A stretch of DNA of 51,952 bases from Wenzhouxiangellaceae bacterium (GCA_028289455.1 JANQPN010000081.1:1-51952); one strand, 5' to 3'. Shown: positions 26,840 through 35,903, counted from the first letter of the stretch. Notes: generated from the sequence alone by a model not told the origin. Numbers and translations are program-made.

Positions 26840-27301
26840 ATGTATGAATTAGACAAAACAGACAAAACACTGCTGAAACTGCTGCAGAATGACGGACGCC
26901 TGTCCAACAGCAAACTGGCAGAACAGGTATCACTGAGTGAAGCCCCCTGCTGGCGCAGAGTGAAACGGCTGGAGGAAGCCGGGTATATCAATCGCTATCA
27001 GGCCATCCTGAATCACAGGCAGCTGGGGTTTGGTGTGACTGCATTCGTACAGGTTAAATTCGCCAGCCATGGGGTGGAACTGGCACAGCAATTTGAGGAT
27101 GCGATTCAAACGCTGCCGCAAATCCTAGCCTGCTACAACGTTACTGGTTCAGCCGATTATTTACTGCACGTCCTGGCTGAGGATCTGGAATCTTATGGTG
27201 ATCTCACGCTCAACACCATTCGTAAACTGCCCGGCGTAGATGCAATCCATTCCAGTCTTTGTCTGCGTGAGATAAAAAGCTCTACCAAAATACCGGTTTA
27301 A
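26840..27301 (+). CDS. Lrp/AsnC-family regulator (MdeR-like)
   Basis: Transcription regulator of 153 residues. The N-terminal helix-turn-helix is typical (LDKTDKTLLKLLQNDGRLSN, then LSEAPCWRRVKRLEEAGYI), followed by a RAM/ligand domain with LGFGVTAFVQVKF and YNVTGSADYLLHV. Members act as octameric, amino-acid-responsive activators or repressors. Because it is divergent from the methionine gamma-lyase gene, its likely target is that gene, and the likely effector is methionine or a related amino acid, as for P. putida MdeR; this is inference from position. Confidence 0.9.
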   Translation: MYELDKTDKTLLKLLQNDGRLSNSKLAEQVSLSEAPCWRRVKRLEEAGYINRYQAILNHRQLGFGVTAFVQVKFASHGVELAQQFEDAIQTLPQILACYNVTGSADYLLHVLAEDLESYGDLTLNTIRKLPGVDAIHSSLCLREIKSSTKIPV

Positions 27302-27313
27302 CCGGCTGTTTGG

Positions 27314-27931
27314 TTACCACCTCAAATCGTCAGGGACTTCAAAGCCCTTGTACTGATCATCCCAGTCTTCTCCACTGGGCTCGTCACCACCCATATCCGG
27401 AATCAGGTCGGGCGCCAGATCTTTAAACATCTGATGGGTTTCCAAATCCAGCAATACCGGCCGGCTGCGCAGCACTGCAATGCCCAGCTTACCTGCGTTA
27501 ATGGCATCAAGTTGCTCCTGATTGACCAGAATGCGGCGAACCTTGCCCATGTAGTTGAAGTAGCGCGGCAGTTCAGCCTGCTCGTCGTTAAGCAGCTTGT
27601 TTTCAACAATCTTATCCAGCTGCAGATTACGCAGCCGCCGGGCTTCCTGTTCGGCCACTTTTTTCTGTTTCTGAAATTCCTTGTCGCGTTTTTCCGCAGC
27701 AAGTTTGGCCTTGTAGGCGGCCGCCAGATCGCTGTCATGCTGGTGTTTTTTCGCGCCGGCTTTTTTTCTGCCTGCTTTACCGGTGGTTTTTTTCCAGGCT
27801 TTCTTTTTACCCGGACCGCCGCCGGCCTGCTTGCGCTGTTGGCGCCGCTGCTGCTTTTCCTGTTCAGCTTTGGCCAGCTTATCTTCATCGATAAGCCCCG
27901 CTTTTAATAATTGATCTTGCAGAGAACCCAT
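27314..27931 (-). CDS. DUF2058 (YaiL-type) protein
   Basis: Cytoplasmic protein of 205 residues in the DUF2058 family, of unknown function. The N-terminal MGSLQDQLLKAGLIDEDKL is the family signature. A highly basic Lys/Arg/Gln-rich region follows (about residues 25-65), then a charged coiled-coil-like stretch and the globular C-terminal part with LPRYFNYMGKVRRILVN and IAVLRSRPVLLDLE. The basic part suggests nucleic-acid or ribosome contact. It lies downstream of the FKBP gene in the same orientation, separated by a hairpin, and converges on the Lrp-type gene. Confidence 0.88.
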   Translation of the reverse strand: MGSLQDQLLKAGLIDEDKLAKAEQEKQQRRQQRKQAGGGPGKKKAWKKTTGKAGRKKAGAKKHQHDSDLAAAYKAKLAAEKRDKEFQKQKKVAEQEARRLRNLQLDKIVENKLLNDEQAELPRYFNYMGKVRRILVNQEQLDAINAGKLGIAVLRSRPVLLDLETHQMFKDLAPDLIPDMGGDEPSGEDWDDQYKGFEVPDDLRW

Positions 27932-27950
27932 AATCGTCTTTCTTCTACAA

Positions 27951-27973
27951 CCGGACCGGGAGACCCGGTCCGG
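27951..27973 (-). terminator. Stem-loop after the FKBP gene
   Basis: CCGGACCGGG (27951-27960) and CCCGGTCCGG (27964-27973) form a perfect 10-bp stem with a 3-base loop, 12 bases beyond the FKBP stop on the minus strand. The following minus-strand sequence (TTGTAGAAAG) is only modestly T-rich, so termination may be partial, allowing read-through into the DUF2058 gene. Confidence 0.6.
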
Positions 27974-27985
27974 AGGATGATTGTT

Positions 27986-28693
27986 TTACTGAGCGTCCTG
28001 AGAATCGATGGAAATCAATTCAACATCGAAGATCAGTGTTGCATTAGGGCCGATCAGCTGGCCGGCGCCGCGCTCTCCATAAGCCAGGTCAGCAGGCACA
28101 TAGAATTTATAGGTGCTGCCCACCGGCATCAGCTGTACGCCTTCGGTCCAGCCTGGAATAACCTGATTCAATGCGAACGTGGCCGGCTGACCACGGCTGT
28201 AGGAACTGTCAAATTCCTGGCCGTTCAGTAAGGTGCCGCGGTAGTTCACGGTTACCCGATCGGTAGCTGAAGGTCTGTCGCCATCACCGGCATTAATGAC
28301 CTCATACTGCAGACCGCTATCGGTAACTGTTACGCCCGCCTTGTTGGCGTTCTCAGCCAGAAATGCTTCGCCTTCAGTAACATTGTTGGCCGCCTGCTGC
28401 TCACGTTCGGCTGCCGCAGCTTCACGGCGGCGGTTCATGAAATCCTGGCGGATGGCGGTTGCTTCAGCTGTGGTCAGCTGGGTGTCCTTGCCTTCATAGA
28501 CATCGCGGACAGCTGCAAACATCGCATCCAGGTCGATATCACCGCCCTGCTGTTTTAATGAATTACCGATATCCATACCGATGGTATAGCCCAGTTTCTG
28601 GGCATCTGTATCCAGGGCAACCTGCCCATAGGATGCAGACGCAAATAAAAGCATACCGGTCAAACCGGTAATCAACATTTTGTTGGGGTACAT
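27986..28693 (-). CDS. FKBP-type peptidyl-prolyl isomerase
   Basis: Exported isomerase of 235 residues, FkpA/Mip-like. A signal peptide (KMLITGLTGMLLFASASYG) is followed by a helical dimerisation region (KLGYTIGMDIGNSLKQQ through about residue 110) and the FKBP catalytic domain from about 128 (VTVNYRGTLLNGQEFDSSY, IPGWTEGVQLMPVGSTYKFYVP, LAYGERGAG, ATLIFDVELISI). It assists folding of envelope proteins by cis-trans isomerisation at proline. Either the first Met or Met6 could be the start. It is divergent from the sat-cysC gene. Confidence 0.93.
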   Translation of the reverse strand: MYPNKMLITGLTGMLLFASASYGQVALDTDAQKLGYTIGMDIGNSLKQQGGDIDLDAMFAAVRDVYEGKDTQLTTAEATAIRQDFMNRRREAAAAEREQQAANNVTEGEAFLAENANKAGVTVTDSGLQYEVINAGDGDRPSATDRVTVNYRGTLLNGQEFDSSYSRGQPATFALNQVIPGWTEGVQLMPVGSTYKFYVPADLAYGERGAGQLIGPNATLIFDVELISIDSQDAQ

Positions 28694-28832
28694 ATTGAAC
28701 TCCGAATTGTAAGCATAAGGCCTGAGACTGACTGACCCGTCCGGGGTTCCAGCTATATCTCAATAGCCAAATATTATAACCAACATGGGGTCAATTAGGT
28801 GGAATACACGCATTGCGCACTTGAATTATCGC

Positions 28833-28861
28833 TATACTACGCCACCTTCAGTGCTGAGGTG
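28833..28861 (+). promoter_or_regulatory. Possible sat-cysC promoter element and leader hairpin
   Basis: TATACT (28833-28838) is a good -10 candidate without a clear -35. Directly downstream, CACCT/CAG and CTG/AGGTG (28843-28861) can form a stem-loop, which would be near the 5' end of the transcript. Function is unproven. Confidence 0.35.
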
Positions 28862-28903
28862 CATTGGCACTGTAATAACTGATAACCAATTAGGATAAAT
28901 TTC

Positions 28904-30637
28904 GTGACCGTCAACCCGAATAATCTGCCTGCCGCACATGGCGGCGAACTGCTGGATTTGCTGGTACCCGAGGACCAGCGCCAGGCATTAAAAGACCAGG
29001 CCGGCCGACTGCCTTCACTGACGCTGAATGGACGTCAGTTATGTGACCTTGAACTGCTGCTCAACGGTGGCTTCTCACCTTTGCGTGGTTTTATGAACCA
29101 GCCCGATTATCAAAGGGTATGCAGCGAGATGCGTCTGGCTGACGGCACTTTATGGCCTATTCCGGTCACCCTGGATGTCGGCGAGGAATTCGCCGCCGAA
29201 CTCAACAACGGCGATGCCATCACATTGCGTGACAGCGAAGGTCTGGCGCTGGCTGTTTTGACCATTGAATCCAAATGGCAGCCTGACCGTGCTGAAGAAG
29301 CCCAGCAGGTTTACGGCAGCACCGATCAGAAACATCCGGCTGTCGATTACCTGCTGAACCAGACCAAACCGGTATACCTGGGTGGCAGCCTGCAGGGTCT
29401 GCAGCTGCCGCATCATTATGACTGCCGTCACCTGCGGCATACTCCGGCCAGTCTGCGGGAATTGTTCCAGCAGCTTGGCTGGCGCCGGATTGTGGCATTC
29501 CAAACCCGTAACCCGATGCATCGTGCTCACCAGGAACTGACCTTCGCCGCCGCCAAGCAGGCTGAAGCCAACCTGCTGATTCATCCGGTGGTCGGCATGA
29601 CCAAGCCGGGTGATGTGGATTATCTGACCAGAGTGCGGTGTTATGAGAAAGTACTGCGCCGCTATCCAGACGACACCACCAAGCTGAGCCTGCTGCCACT
29701 GGCAATGCGAATGGGCGGCCCAAGAGAAGCTTTATGGCACGCCATAATCCGCAAAAATTATGGCTGCACCCATATGATCATCGGCCGTGACCATGCCGGA
29801 CCGGGTAACAACAGTCAGGGCCAGCCTTTTTATGACCCGTTTGCCGCACAGGACATCCTGCGTCAACACCAGGATGAAATCGGTATCGAAATGGTGCCGT
29901 TCAAAATGATGGTCTATGTGGAAGACCGGGCGGAGTACATTGCCGCTGATGAAGTCCGCGAAGGTGAAAAAGTACTGAACCTGTCGGGCACCGAGCTGCG
30001 CCGGCGTCTGTATGAAGGCCTGGATATTCCTGACTGGTTCACTTTCCCGGAAGTGGTCGAAGAGCTGCAGAAAAGCTATCCACCACGTGCCCGGCAGGGA
30101 TTCACCATCTTCTTTACCGGGTTGTCCGGTGCTGGCAAGTCCACTATTGCCAATGCATTGATGATTAAACTGCGCGAAATTGGCAATCGCCCGGTAACAC
30201 TGCTGGACGGCGATATCGTACGTACTCACCTGTCCAGTGAACTGGGCTTCTCACGCGAACACCGTGACATCAATGTCCGGCGTATTGGTTATGTCGCATC
30301 CGAAATCACCAAAAACGGCGGCGTTGCGATTTGTGCGCCGATTGCCCCCTATGCGCATACCCGGCAGCAGGTCAGAGATATGATCCAGCCCTTGGGCGGC
30401 TTCCTGGAAATCCATGTTTCCACCTCGCTGCAGGTGTGTGAACAGCGTGACCGCAAAGGTCTGTATGCCAAAGCGAGGCGCGGTGAAATCAAGGAATTCA
30501 CCGGCATTTCCGACCCTTATGAGGCACCGGAAAACCCGGAACTGATACTGGACACCCAGCAACTCAGTCCGGAAGAGTCCGTGCAGAAAATTCTGATTGA
30601 ACTGGAGTGCATGGGCCTGCTGGCCATTGAGCGCTAA
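28904..30637 (+). CDS. Bifunctional ATP sulfurylase / APS kinase
   Basis: Fused sulfate-activation enzyme of 577 residues that makes APS and then PAPS. ATP sulfurylase fills residues 1-390: QTRNPMHRAH at 200-209 (HxxH-type nucleotide site) and GRDHAGPG at 294-301. APS kinase fills about 395-577: P-loop GLSGAGKS at 406-413, LLDGDIVRTHLS, and FLEIHVSTSLQVCEQRDRKGLY. The start is GTG at 28904 with TAGGAT upstream. It stands alone, without cysD/N/H partners nearby. PAPS can feed reduction or sulfonation; a sulfotransferase domain 8 kb downstream (36985 gene) is a possible consumer, which is inference. Confidence 0.95.
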   Translation: MTVNPNNLPAAHGGELLDLLVPEDQRQALKDQAGRLPSLTLNGRQLCDLELLLNGGFSPLRGFMNQPDYQRVCSEMRLADGTLWPIPVTLDVGEEFAAELNNGDAITLRDSEGLALAVLTIESKWQPDRAEEAQQVYGSTDQKHPAVDYLLNQTKPVYLGGSLQGLQLPHHYDCRHLRHTPASLRELFQQLGWRRIVAFQTRNPMHRAHQELTFAAAKQAEANLLIHPVVGMTKPGDVDYLTRVRCYEKVLRRYPDDTTKLSLLPLAMRMGGPREALWHAIIRKNYGCTHMIIGRDHAGPGNNSQGQPFYDPFAAQDILRQHQDEIGIEMVPFKMMVYVEDRAEYIAADEVREGEKVLNLSGTELRRRLYEGLDIPDWFTFPEVVEELQKSYPPRARQGFTIFFTGLSGAGKSTIANALMIKLREIGNRPVTLLDGDIVRTHLSSELGFSREHRDINVRRIGYVASEITKNGGVAICAPIAPYAHTRQQVRDMIQPLGGFLEIHVSTSLQVCEQRDRKGLYAKARRGEIKEFTGISDPYEAPENPELILDTQQLSPEESVQKILIELECMGLLAIER

Positions 30638-30658
30638 CCCGCCTGTTCATCCTCCGGT

Positions 30659-31366
30659 TTACAAACTCAACCGAGCCGGTTGCCTTAGGCAACCGGTAAA
30701 TTCCTGCTTGTTCCTGGTTTCAAATTCAACCACCAGCAAATTACAACGCCCGGCCTCATTCACATGAACAGCCAGAAATTCACCATCGGCGGATAATGCC
30801 GGGTTACTGAAACTTTTATCACCAGACGGCACCAGTATGGCTCGCCGGCCATCGTCTAGCTCAACCACTATTCTGCCGTTCTTCTGATAAGCATAGGTAC
30901 CATCCGGAGCGATGGATCGCGAAGCCGACTGGAATCCGGCAGCATCGACAACTGCGCTTCCATCCCAGGCTGCAATGCTGACCAGCAACATTATCATCGC
31001 CAAAGCCACCCCGCCAAACTGGGGATTCCACAATGCAGCTGATTGACCGGCTGTCCTGTGAACCCTGGATGATGGTGCCGGAGCAACCCACTGATAGCCC
31101 TGGCCCGGATGAGTCTGTATGAAGGAGGGGCTAGCCGGATCGTCCTGCAATGCATCACGCAGCAGCCAGATTGTCTGTGTCAGTGCTTTTTCACCACTGA
31201 ATACATTGCCGCCCCAAACCTGTTCGATCAACTGCTGACGGGAAACGATCTGCGTCCGGTTTGCCATCAACAGCTTCACCACCTGCCAGCATTTGTTGGG
31301 TAGTTTTATCTGACGTCCATTGATTGTTAAGCGGCGGGAAATATCATCTGCAGCAATTAATTTCAT
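30659..31366 (-). CDS. Membrane-tethered winged-helix (CadC-like) regulator
   Basis: Protein of 235 residues. Residues ~1-97 form an OmpR/CadC-type DNA-binding domain (IKLPNKCWQVVKLLMANRTQ, VSRQQLIEQVWGG, FIQTHPGQGYQWVAP). A membrane helix follows at about 117-134 (FGGVALAMIMLLVSIAAWD), then a ~100-residue periplasmic part resembling one or two TolB/WD40-like blades (ALSADGEFLAVHVNEAGRCNLLVVEF). Full CadC-like TolB proteins are usually far longer, so this one looks short. It is divergent from the secreted-protein gene at 31479, which may be its target. A perfect hairpin (CCGGTTGCC/GGCAACCGG, 30676-30696) lies inside its 3' end and could also terminate the convergent sat-cysC transcript. Confidence 0.85.
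   Translation of the reverse strand: MKLIAADDISRRLTINGRQIKLPNKCWQVVKLLMANRTQIVSRQQLIEQVWGGNVFSGEKALTQTIWLLRDALQDDPASPSFIQTHPGQGYQWVAPAPSSRVHRTAGQSAALWNPQFGGVALAMIMLLVSIAAWDGSAVVDAAGFQSASRSIAPDGTYAYQKNGRIVVELDDGRRAILVPSGDKSFSNPALSADGEFLAVHVNEAGRCNLLVVEFETRNKQEFTGCLRQPARLSL
30676..30696 (+). terminator. Stem-loop inside the regulator's 3' end
   Basis: A perfect 9-bp stem with a 3-base loop lies 39 bases after the sat-cysC stop, within the last codons of the convergent regulator. It may terminate the plus-strand transcript; the T-tract after it is poor. Confidence 0.4.
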
Positions 31367-31478
31367 GCATCACCGGCAATATCAAAACACTCATTAAGAC
31401 ATAAAAGATAAAAAAAGACTTGTCTCACTCATTCCAAAAACGATTAATAGCGGTAATCCCACGACAACGAGGTCAATG

Positions 31479-32258
31479 ATGCATCGTCCATTGATATTTG
31501 CCGCTGTGCTGTTAACTCTGTACGGCACTGCCACATCAGCAGAAACCAACCGAATAGAAATGGGTGACGGACATATCAGCGGCAGCCAGCTGTCTGAATA
31601 CCAATACACCTGGAAGCAGTGCTCGCTGCAGGAAGGTGAATGGGTCAGCCAGCCTGATCTGACTGAATCAGCCGATATCATTGGAGACCTGCTGCGGGTC
31701 AGTCAGACCGCCCAGCGCCCGGATGGCGGAAGCCAGTCTACCAGTGTCTACCTGAAACGTGACTCACTGTCACCGGTGCGGATCGAAGTATCCCAGCGCG
31801 GCCCTGATGGCAAAATCCTGGGCAGCATGCGGCATAAGCTTAATAACCAGGGATATCAGGCATTGATCAAGCGGGGCGACGCCAGCCGCTCGAGTCAGGG
31901 CACTATCAGCTCAGAGATGTATCTGGGTACCGGAATGGGATTACCGCTGTCTCAACTGAGCCCGGATTTACTGCCCGCCGAGATTGCTGCGTCCATGCTG
32001 GTTTTTGATGCCAGTTACCGGGTTATTCTGACCGATGCCGGCAGCGATACCATTGAGCATAACGGCCAGGCTGTAGAAACCCGCATGATTGATGTGGAGT
32101 GGCACCACCTTGGTCAGGGAGATATCTATCCACCTGGGCCTGATGCCAGTGGCGGGCGCTACTGGGTAACGACCAACCCGCCGGAAAGCTTCCCTTATGT
32201 ACCCCGTTATAAAACCGATACGTATGCCATTGAGTATGTAGCCGATACCTGTCAATGA
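31479..32258 (+). CDS. Secreted protein of unknown function
   Basis: Exported protein of about 259 residues with a signal peptide (MHRPLIFAAVLLTLYGTATSA). The mature part is rich in beta-strand pattern and polar residues, with no recognised catalytic motif; two cysteines are present (KQCSLQ and the penultimate Cys) and could pair. GAGG at 31469-31472 favours the second of two adjacent ATGs. It is divergent from the CadC-like regulator, and a hairpin follows its stop. No family can be named with confidence. Confidence 0.75.
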   Translation: MHRPLIFAAVLLTLYGTATSAETNRIEMGDGHISGSQLSEYQYTWKQCSLQEGEWVSQPDLTESADIIGDLLRVSQTAQRPDGGSQSTSVYLKRDSLSPVRIEVSQRGPDGKILGSMRHKLNNQGYQALIKRGDASRSSQGTISSEMYLGTGMGLPLSQLSPDLLPAEIAASMLVFDASYRVILTDAGSDTIEHNGQAVETRMIDVEWHHLGQGDIYPPGPDASGGRYWVTTNPPESFPYVPRYKTDTYAIEYVADTCQ

Positions 32259-32278
32259 TTTACCCACAAATACAGTGA

Positions 32279-32302
32279 GTTCCTGGATTACGCTCCAGGA
32301 AC
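32279..32302 (+). terminator. Stem-loop after the 31479 gene
   Basis: GTTCCTGG and CCAGGAAC form a perfect 8-bp stem with an 8-base loop 20 bases after the stop codon. The sequence after it is only moderately T-containing. Confidence 0.45.
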
Positions 32303-32359
32303 CACTTTCACAACATCATATCCATAATAGGTGTTGCCCCACATGGCTATAATTGGCCA

Positions 32360-33655
32360 ATGCCAAAACCTATGCACAAAATTACCCGACTGTGGCCATG
32401 GCTGGGCCTGATTGGGCTGAGTATGGGTTGTTCTTATTTTTTCTACTGGATTCAGCTTGATGTGGACCTCGACTCCGAGCTTCAGAAATTTATCCAACAC
32501 ACAAGCTCACAGCAGAAAAGCGATGGTTACTTATATATTGAAAATTTAAATTTATCGGATGCTAATGCCGTAATCAAAAAAACCGATAATCACACTCCAA
32601 ACTTAGATGAGTTTACTATCAACAATAGTAATAATTCCTCGCTGATAACCCATCACTTTGATACTGAATTCTGCAGCTACCACAATGAAGCATGCTGGGA
32701 TGAATGGCTTAATAATCCCGTATTGGTGCTGAACGAGTCGGACTATCAACAGTTCGCCGACCAGCATCAAGCATTATCAGAATTCACTGATTTCAAAACA
32801 GATTATCAAATAACCCTCAGCTCTCCCACTGGTGATTTCAGCGGATTGGAAACCAGTTTTATGTTGCGCCTGACCCGATTCAGCAACCTCATCAACTCCA
32901 ACAACCTGGCAGCGGCACAGAAACTCTGGCAGCAGGATTTTCAAACCCTGCGAACCATCATGGCTAAAACCAATGACACCATATTGAAGTTTATTGCTGT
33001 AGGCCTGCTAAGTAATTATTTGTATGTTGCCAACCACTATCTGATGCTTGGAGTATTTCCGCACTGGCCTGTAATAACTGAAATGAGCACAACAGAATTG
33101 CAAGCGGATTTATGGTGGGCATCTGAAACCGTCTTGTTATTTAACACAATTGACGATATGGCAGATGAGTTCTCTGAAAGCACAAATGATATTTCAAAAC
33201 GATACTATTACAAAGCCGCTTTCAAACCGAACCGCATTAAAAATAAAATTTACAACATAATGCAGGAATTTAAAGCCAACCTTTCAACTCATCCAACTGA
33301 ACTGAATGAGCTGCAGTCACGCATACATAGCCCTCCAGAACTATTAGATATTATTCTCAGCCCGAACACATATTTTGATCATCTTTTTCTTGGCATCGCC
33401 CAACCTGATCATTTACATAGATATCACTTGCGTGTACATAATCTCAACGCGCGAATCCGCTTATTCAACATTGCTCAGGAAATGCGTTCGGCCAATACTT
33501 TCGAACCTGAAGCTGTAGCCGGCCATACAAAAATAACCAATCCCTTTTTTCCTGAAGAAATAGTCCGGCTCGAAGACAATCAGAAAACACTCAGATTTGA
33601 TGGCCCAGGCAAAGATCATCGAAATTTGCGTCAGCTGAAATTATTGATGCAGTGA
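32360..33655 (+). CDS. AT-rich membrane-anchored protein of unknown function
   Basis: Protein of 431 residues with one N-terminal hydrophobic segment (LWPWLGLIGLSMGCSYFFYWI) and a long, probably periplasmic, mostly helical body. The single helix could act as an anchor; a Cys follows SMG but the context is not a clean lipobox. No domain is recognised. The coding sequence is visibly richer in A+T than its neighbours on both sides, and is rich in Asn, Asp and Thr, which suggests acquisition from elsewhere. ATG 32360 or 32372 could be the start. It converges on the M48 peptidase gene. Confidence 0.72.
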   Translation: MPKPMHKITRLWPWLGLIGLSMGCSYFFYWIQLDVDLDSELQKFIQHTSSQQKSDGYLYIENLNLSDANAVIKKTDNHTPNLDEFTINNSNNSSLITHHFDTEFCSYHNEACWDEWLNNPVLVLNESDYQQFADQHQALSEFTDFKTDYQITLSSPTGDFSGLETSFMLRLTRFSNLINSNNLAAAQKLWQQDFQTLRTIMAKTNDTILKFIAVGLLSNYLYVANHYLMLGVFPHWPVITEMSTTELQADLWWASETVLLFNTIDDMADEFSESTNDISKRYYYKAAFKPNRIKNKIYNIMQEFKANLSTHPTELNELQSRIHSPPELLDIILSPNTYFDHLFLGIAQPDHLHRYHLRVHNLNARIRLFNIAQEMRSANTFEPEAVAGHTKITNPFFPEEIVRLEDNQKTLRFDGPGKDHRNLRQLKLLMQ

Positions 33656-33693
33656 CTCAGCCACCAGCTGTTAAGCGCAAGTACCAAATCCGT

Positions 33694-34740
33694 TTAATCA
33701 CACAACTCTCCACCCACTGCTGCAATCCGGTCTTCGATATAAGGATGGGTGCGCAGATATCGGCTGGTTGCACTCGGTTTCCGGCTGGCTGGTTCATCGT
33801 CTGTGGTATCGTCAATGGCATTGACAATTTTGCGCAGTCCGCTGCCGATACAGCCACGCGGCAGATTCCGCCTTTGCAAAAAAATTACCGCATATTGATC
33901 AGCTTCGGCTTCCAGTTTGCGTGAATATGATAATTGTCCCAGCACGGTCGGCACGGTGGTTAATGTCAATTCCGCGACCCCGCCGATATCACCTACCACC
34001 CAGTTGATCAGCAATGCCAAAGCCGCCGTCTGCAACACTTGGGTTGTCATATGCCGGTTGTCGATGTGCCCCAGCTCATGCCCTATCACTGCTGCCAGTT
34101 CGTCATCGTTCTGCAATAACAGCACCAGATCGTCTGTCAGCATCACCGTTCCACCCGGTAGCGCCAGTGCATTGGCGCCCAGCTTTTCGGAATAACGCAG
34201 CGCCAGTTGATAACCATCGCCAATATCCAAACGGGCCCATAATCGCTCTACCCGTTGCACTTGCTGTTCAGACAGCTGCGATGGCTCAACCAGGTTTTCA
34301 TCCAGATATTCCAAAACCTCCTGCCCCAGACTTTGCCGGGTAGCAGATGGTATTTTGCCGGCGGCATTTTCCGCCAGCTTTGGAATCACCCAGGTATAAG
34401 CTGCCCACAACACCACCGGCAATAGAACCAGCAGCCCCAGCACCACAGCCCACCGGCTTTCCATTTTTGCCAATACCCCGCCCTGCGGATACTGCTGATC
34501 CAGCAGCAACTCCAGTTCGGGTGAATGCGCCAGCTCAATCAATCGACCATCGGGCAGCAGCAATTTAACCGCCAGCCGTCCCAAACGCTCGTTGATCTTA
34601 ATGTCCGACCAGACATAGCGGCTGGTAACGCCGGCCATTTCCACGCGCACCTCGGATTCAGACAATAAGACTTCGGCGGATGCCGCAGCACTGCTGCCCC
34701 CCGAATAAATTAAAGCCGGCAGTTGTAGTTTCATTGTCAT
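33694..34740 (-). CDS. M48-family membrane metallopeptidase
   Basis: Zinc peptidase of 348 residues, HtpX/Ste24/BepA relative. An N-terminal ~95-residue cytoplasmic beta-rich domain precedes one membrane helix (about 98-118, WAVVLGLLVLLPVVLWAAY). The peptidase domain follows with HELGH at 221-225 and EAEADQYA as the third ligand region. The location of the active site is predicted to be periplasmic, as in envelope quality-control M48 enzymes. The start may be ATG 34740 or 34734. It lies 8 bases after the DUF898 gene and is co-transcribed with it, a pairing common in proteobacteria; regulated cleavage of membrane proteins is plausible but unproven. Confidence 0.9.
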   Translation of the reverse strand: MTMKLQLPALIYSGGSSAAASAEVLLSESEVRVEMAGVTSRYVWSDIKINERLGRLAVKLLLPDGRLIELAHSPELELLLDQQYPQGGVLAKMESRWAVVLGLLVLLPVVLWAAYTWVIPKLAENAAGKIPSATRQSLGQEVLEYLDENLVEPSQLSEQQVQRVERLWARLDIGDGYQLALRYSEKLGANALALPGGTVMLTDDLVLLLQNDDELAAVIGHELGHIDNRHMTTQVLQTAALALLINWVVGDIGGVAELTLTTVPTVLGQLSYSRKLEAEADQYAVIFLQRRNLPRGCIGSGLRKIVNAIDDTTDDEPASRKPSATSRYLRTHPYIEDRIAAVGGELCD

Positions 34741-34748
34741 CCGGAACT

Positions 34749-35903
34749 TTACAACCCTATATCCAAATCCAGCATTTCAGCCATTTCCTGCCCGTAGGCA
34801 CCCGGGGCCTCAGCCTGTACAGCGACAAAACCCTCTATATCACCTTCCAGCTGCAGTGTTTCGGCATGATACTTTGCCAACCTGATTCTTGCCCACGGAT
34901 ATGCAAGGCCCAGTGTCAGCAATATTGCCAGCAAATTTCCTATTATCAACGGCCAGTAATCCCAGAAGTCCATTCGAGAATGAATCAGTAAATTACCTGC
35001 GCGAGTATGGCTGGCAATAAGATTACGCCTGGCTACTATCCAAAACGCCTGGCCGGCTGTAAAAGCAATGCCGTACAACAGATAGATACCACCGACAAAC
35101 ATTAAGAAACGAAAACTGCTGCCATCTTCTATTGTCCCACTAAATGCCTCCAAACCACCCAGCAGGCCGATAATAAGTCCCAGAACGATTGATACCCCCA
35201 GCCCGGCCATGATATTCACCCCAATGGTCTGCAAAAATATCTTGGCAAAATCACCCGCTACAAAGGTTGCAGTCATTTGCTGTTGCCCGAAATAGCTGTT
35301 GGTTATCGCGTAACGATTGGTTAAAAACTGCACCATGGGTATAGCAACCAGAATCGCGATCAGCAGCATAAAAAAAGCGCCCAGAAAAGCAACCGGGTCC
35401 GTCGGCGGGAGCAATATGATCAGCAGATAAAACGATACCAGCAGATAGGCAGGTGACCAGCTCAGATAAGACTGTCCGGTGGTCCCGGTAAAGTTAAAAC
35501 GGACATTTCTGTAGCTGGTCATACGCCGCCGGAATCCCAATGCTGCACGATACAGCCAGGGGAATACCGCAGCCACCAGCAGAAAGACTATTGGAATAAT
35601 GGCTATGTGAATCACATCACCGAAGTAATAAGCCAGCAACACCACGGCAGCGATCACCCGGCCTTTAAGTATGGCCTGTGGTGTGGCGTGATAATCAAAG
35701 CTGCTGCCGTCCACAATGGTATTACCGTAAAAATATCGCCGGGTGCGGACTGTAGCCCAGGCAGAATAAATCCCCAGGGTAATAATGCTCAGCACCAGAT
35801 TGACGATCCAGATACGAAAATACTCCATGGCCTGGCCACGAAACTCAACCGGATGCACTGATGAGGGCGGCGCAAACGCCTGTCGCTGTTGCAGGTTTTC
35901 CAT
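34749..35903 (-). CDS. DUF898 (YjgN-like) membrane protein
   Basis: Polytopic inner-membrane protein of 384 residues in the DUF898 family. Hallmarks are the N-terminal FRGQAMEYFRIWIVNLVLS, GIYSAWATVRTRRYFYGNT with DGSSFDYHATP, and a repeated version near the C-terminus (LGLAYPWARIRLAKYHAETL). Seven to nine hydrophobic segments are visible. Function is unknown. AAGGG precedes the ATG. The M48 peptidase gene follows directly. Confidence 0.92.
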   Translation of the reverse strand: MENLQQRQAFAPPSSVHPVEFRGQAMEYFRIWIVNLVLSIITLGIYSAWATVRTRRYFYGNTIVDGSSFDYHATPQAILKGRVIAAVVLLAYYFGDVIHIAIIPIVFLLVAAVFPWLYRAALGFRRRMTSYRNVRFNFTGTTGQSYLSWSPAYLLVSFYLLIILLPPTDPVAFLGAFFMLLIAILVAIPMVQFLTNRYAITNSYFGQQQMTATFVAGDFAKIFLQTIGVNIMAGLGVSIVLGLIIGLLGGLEAFSGTIEDGSSFRFLMFVGGIYLLYGIAFTAGQAFWIVARRNLIASHTRAGNLLIHSRMDFWDYWPLIIGNLLAILLTLGLAYPWARIRLAKYHAETLQLEGDIEGFVAVQAEAPGAYGQEMAEMLDLDIGL

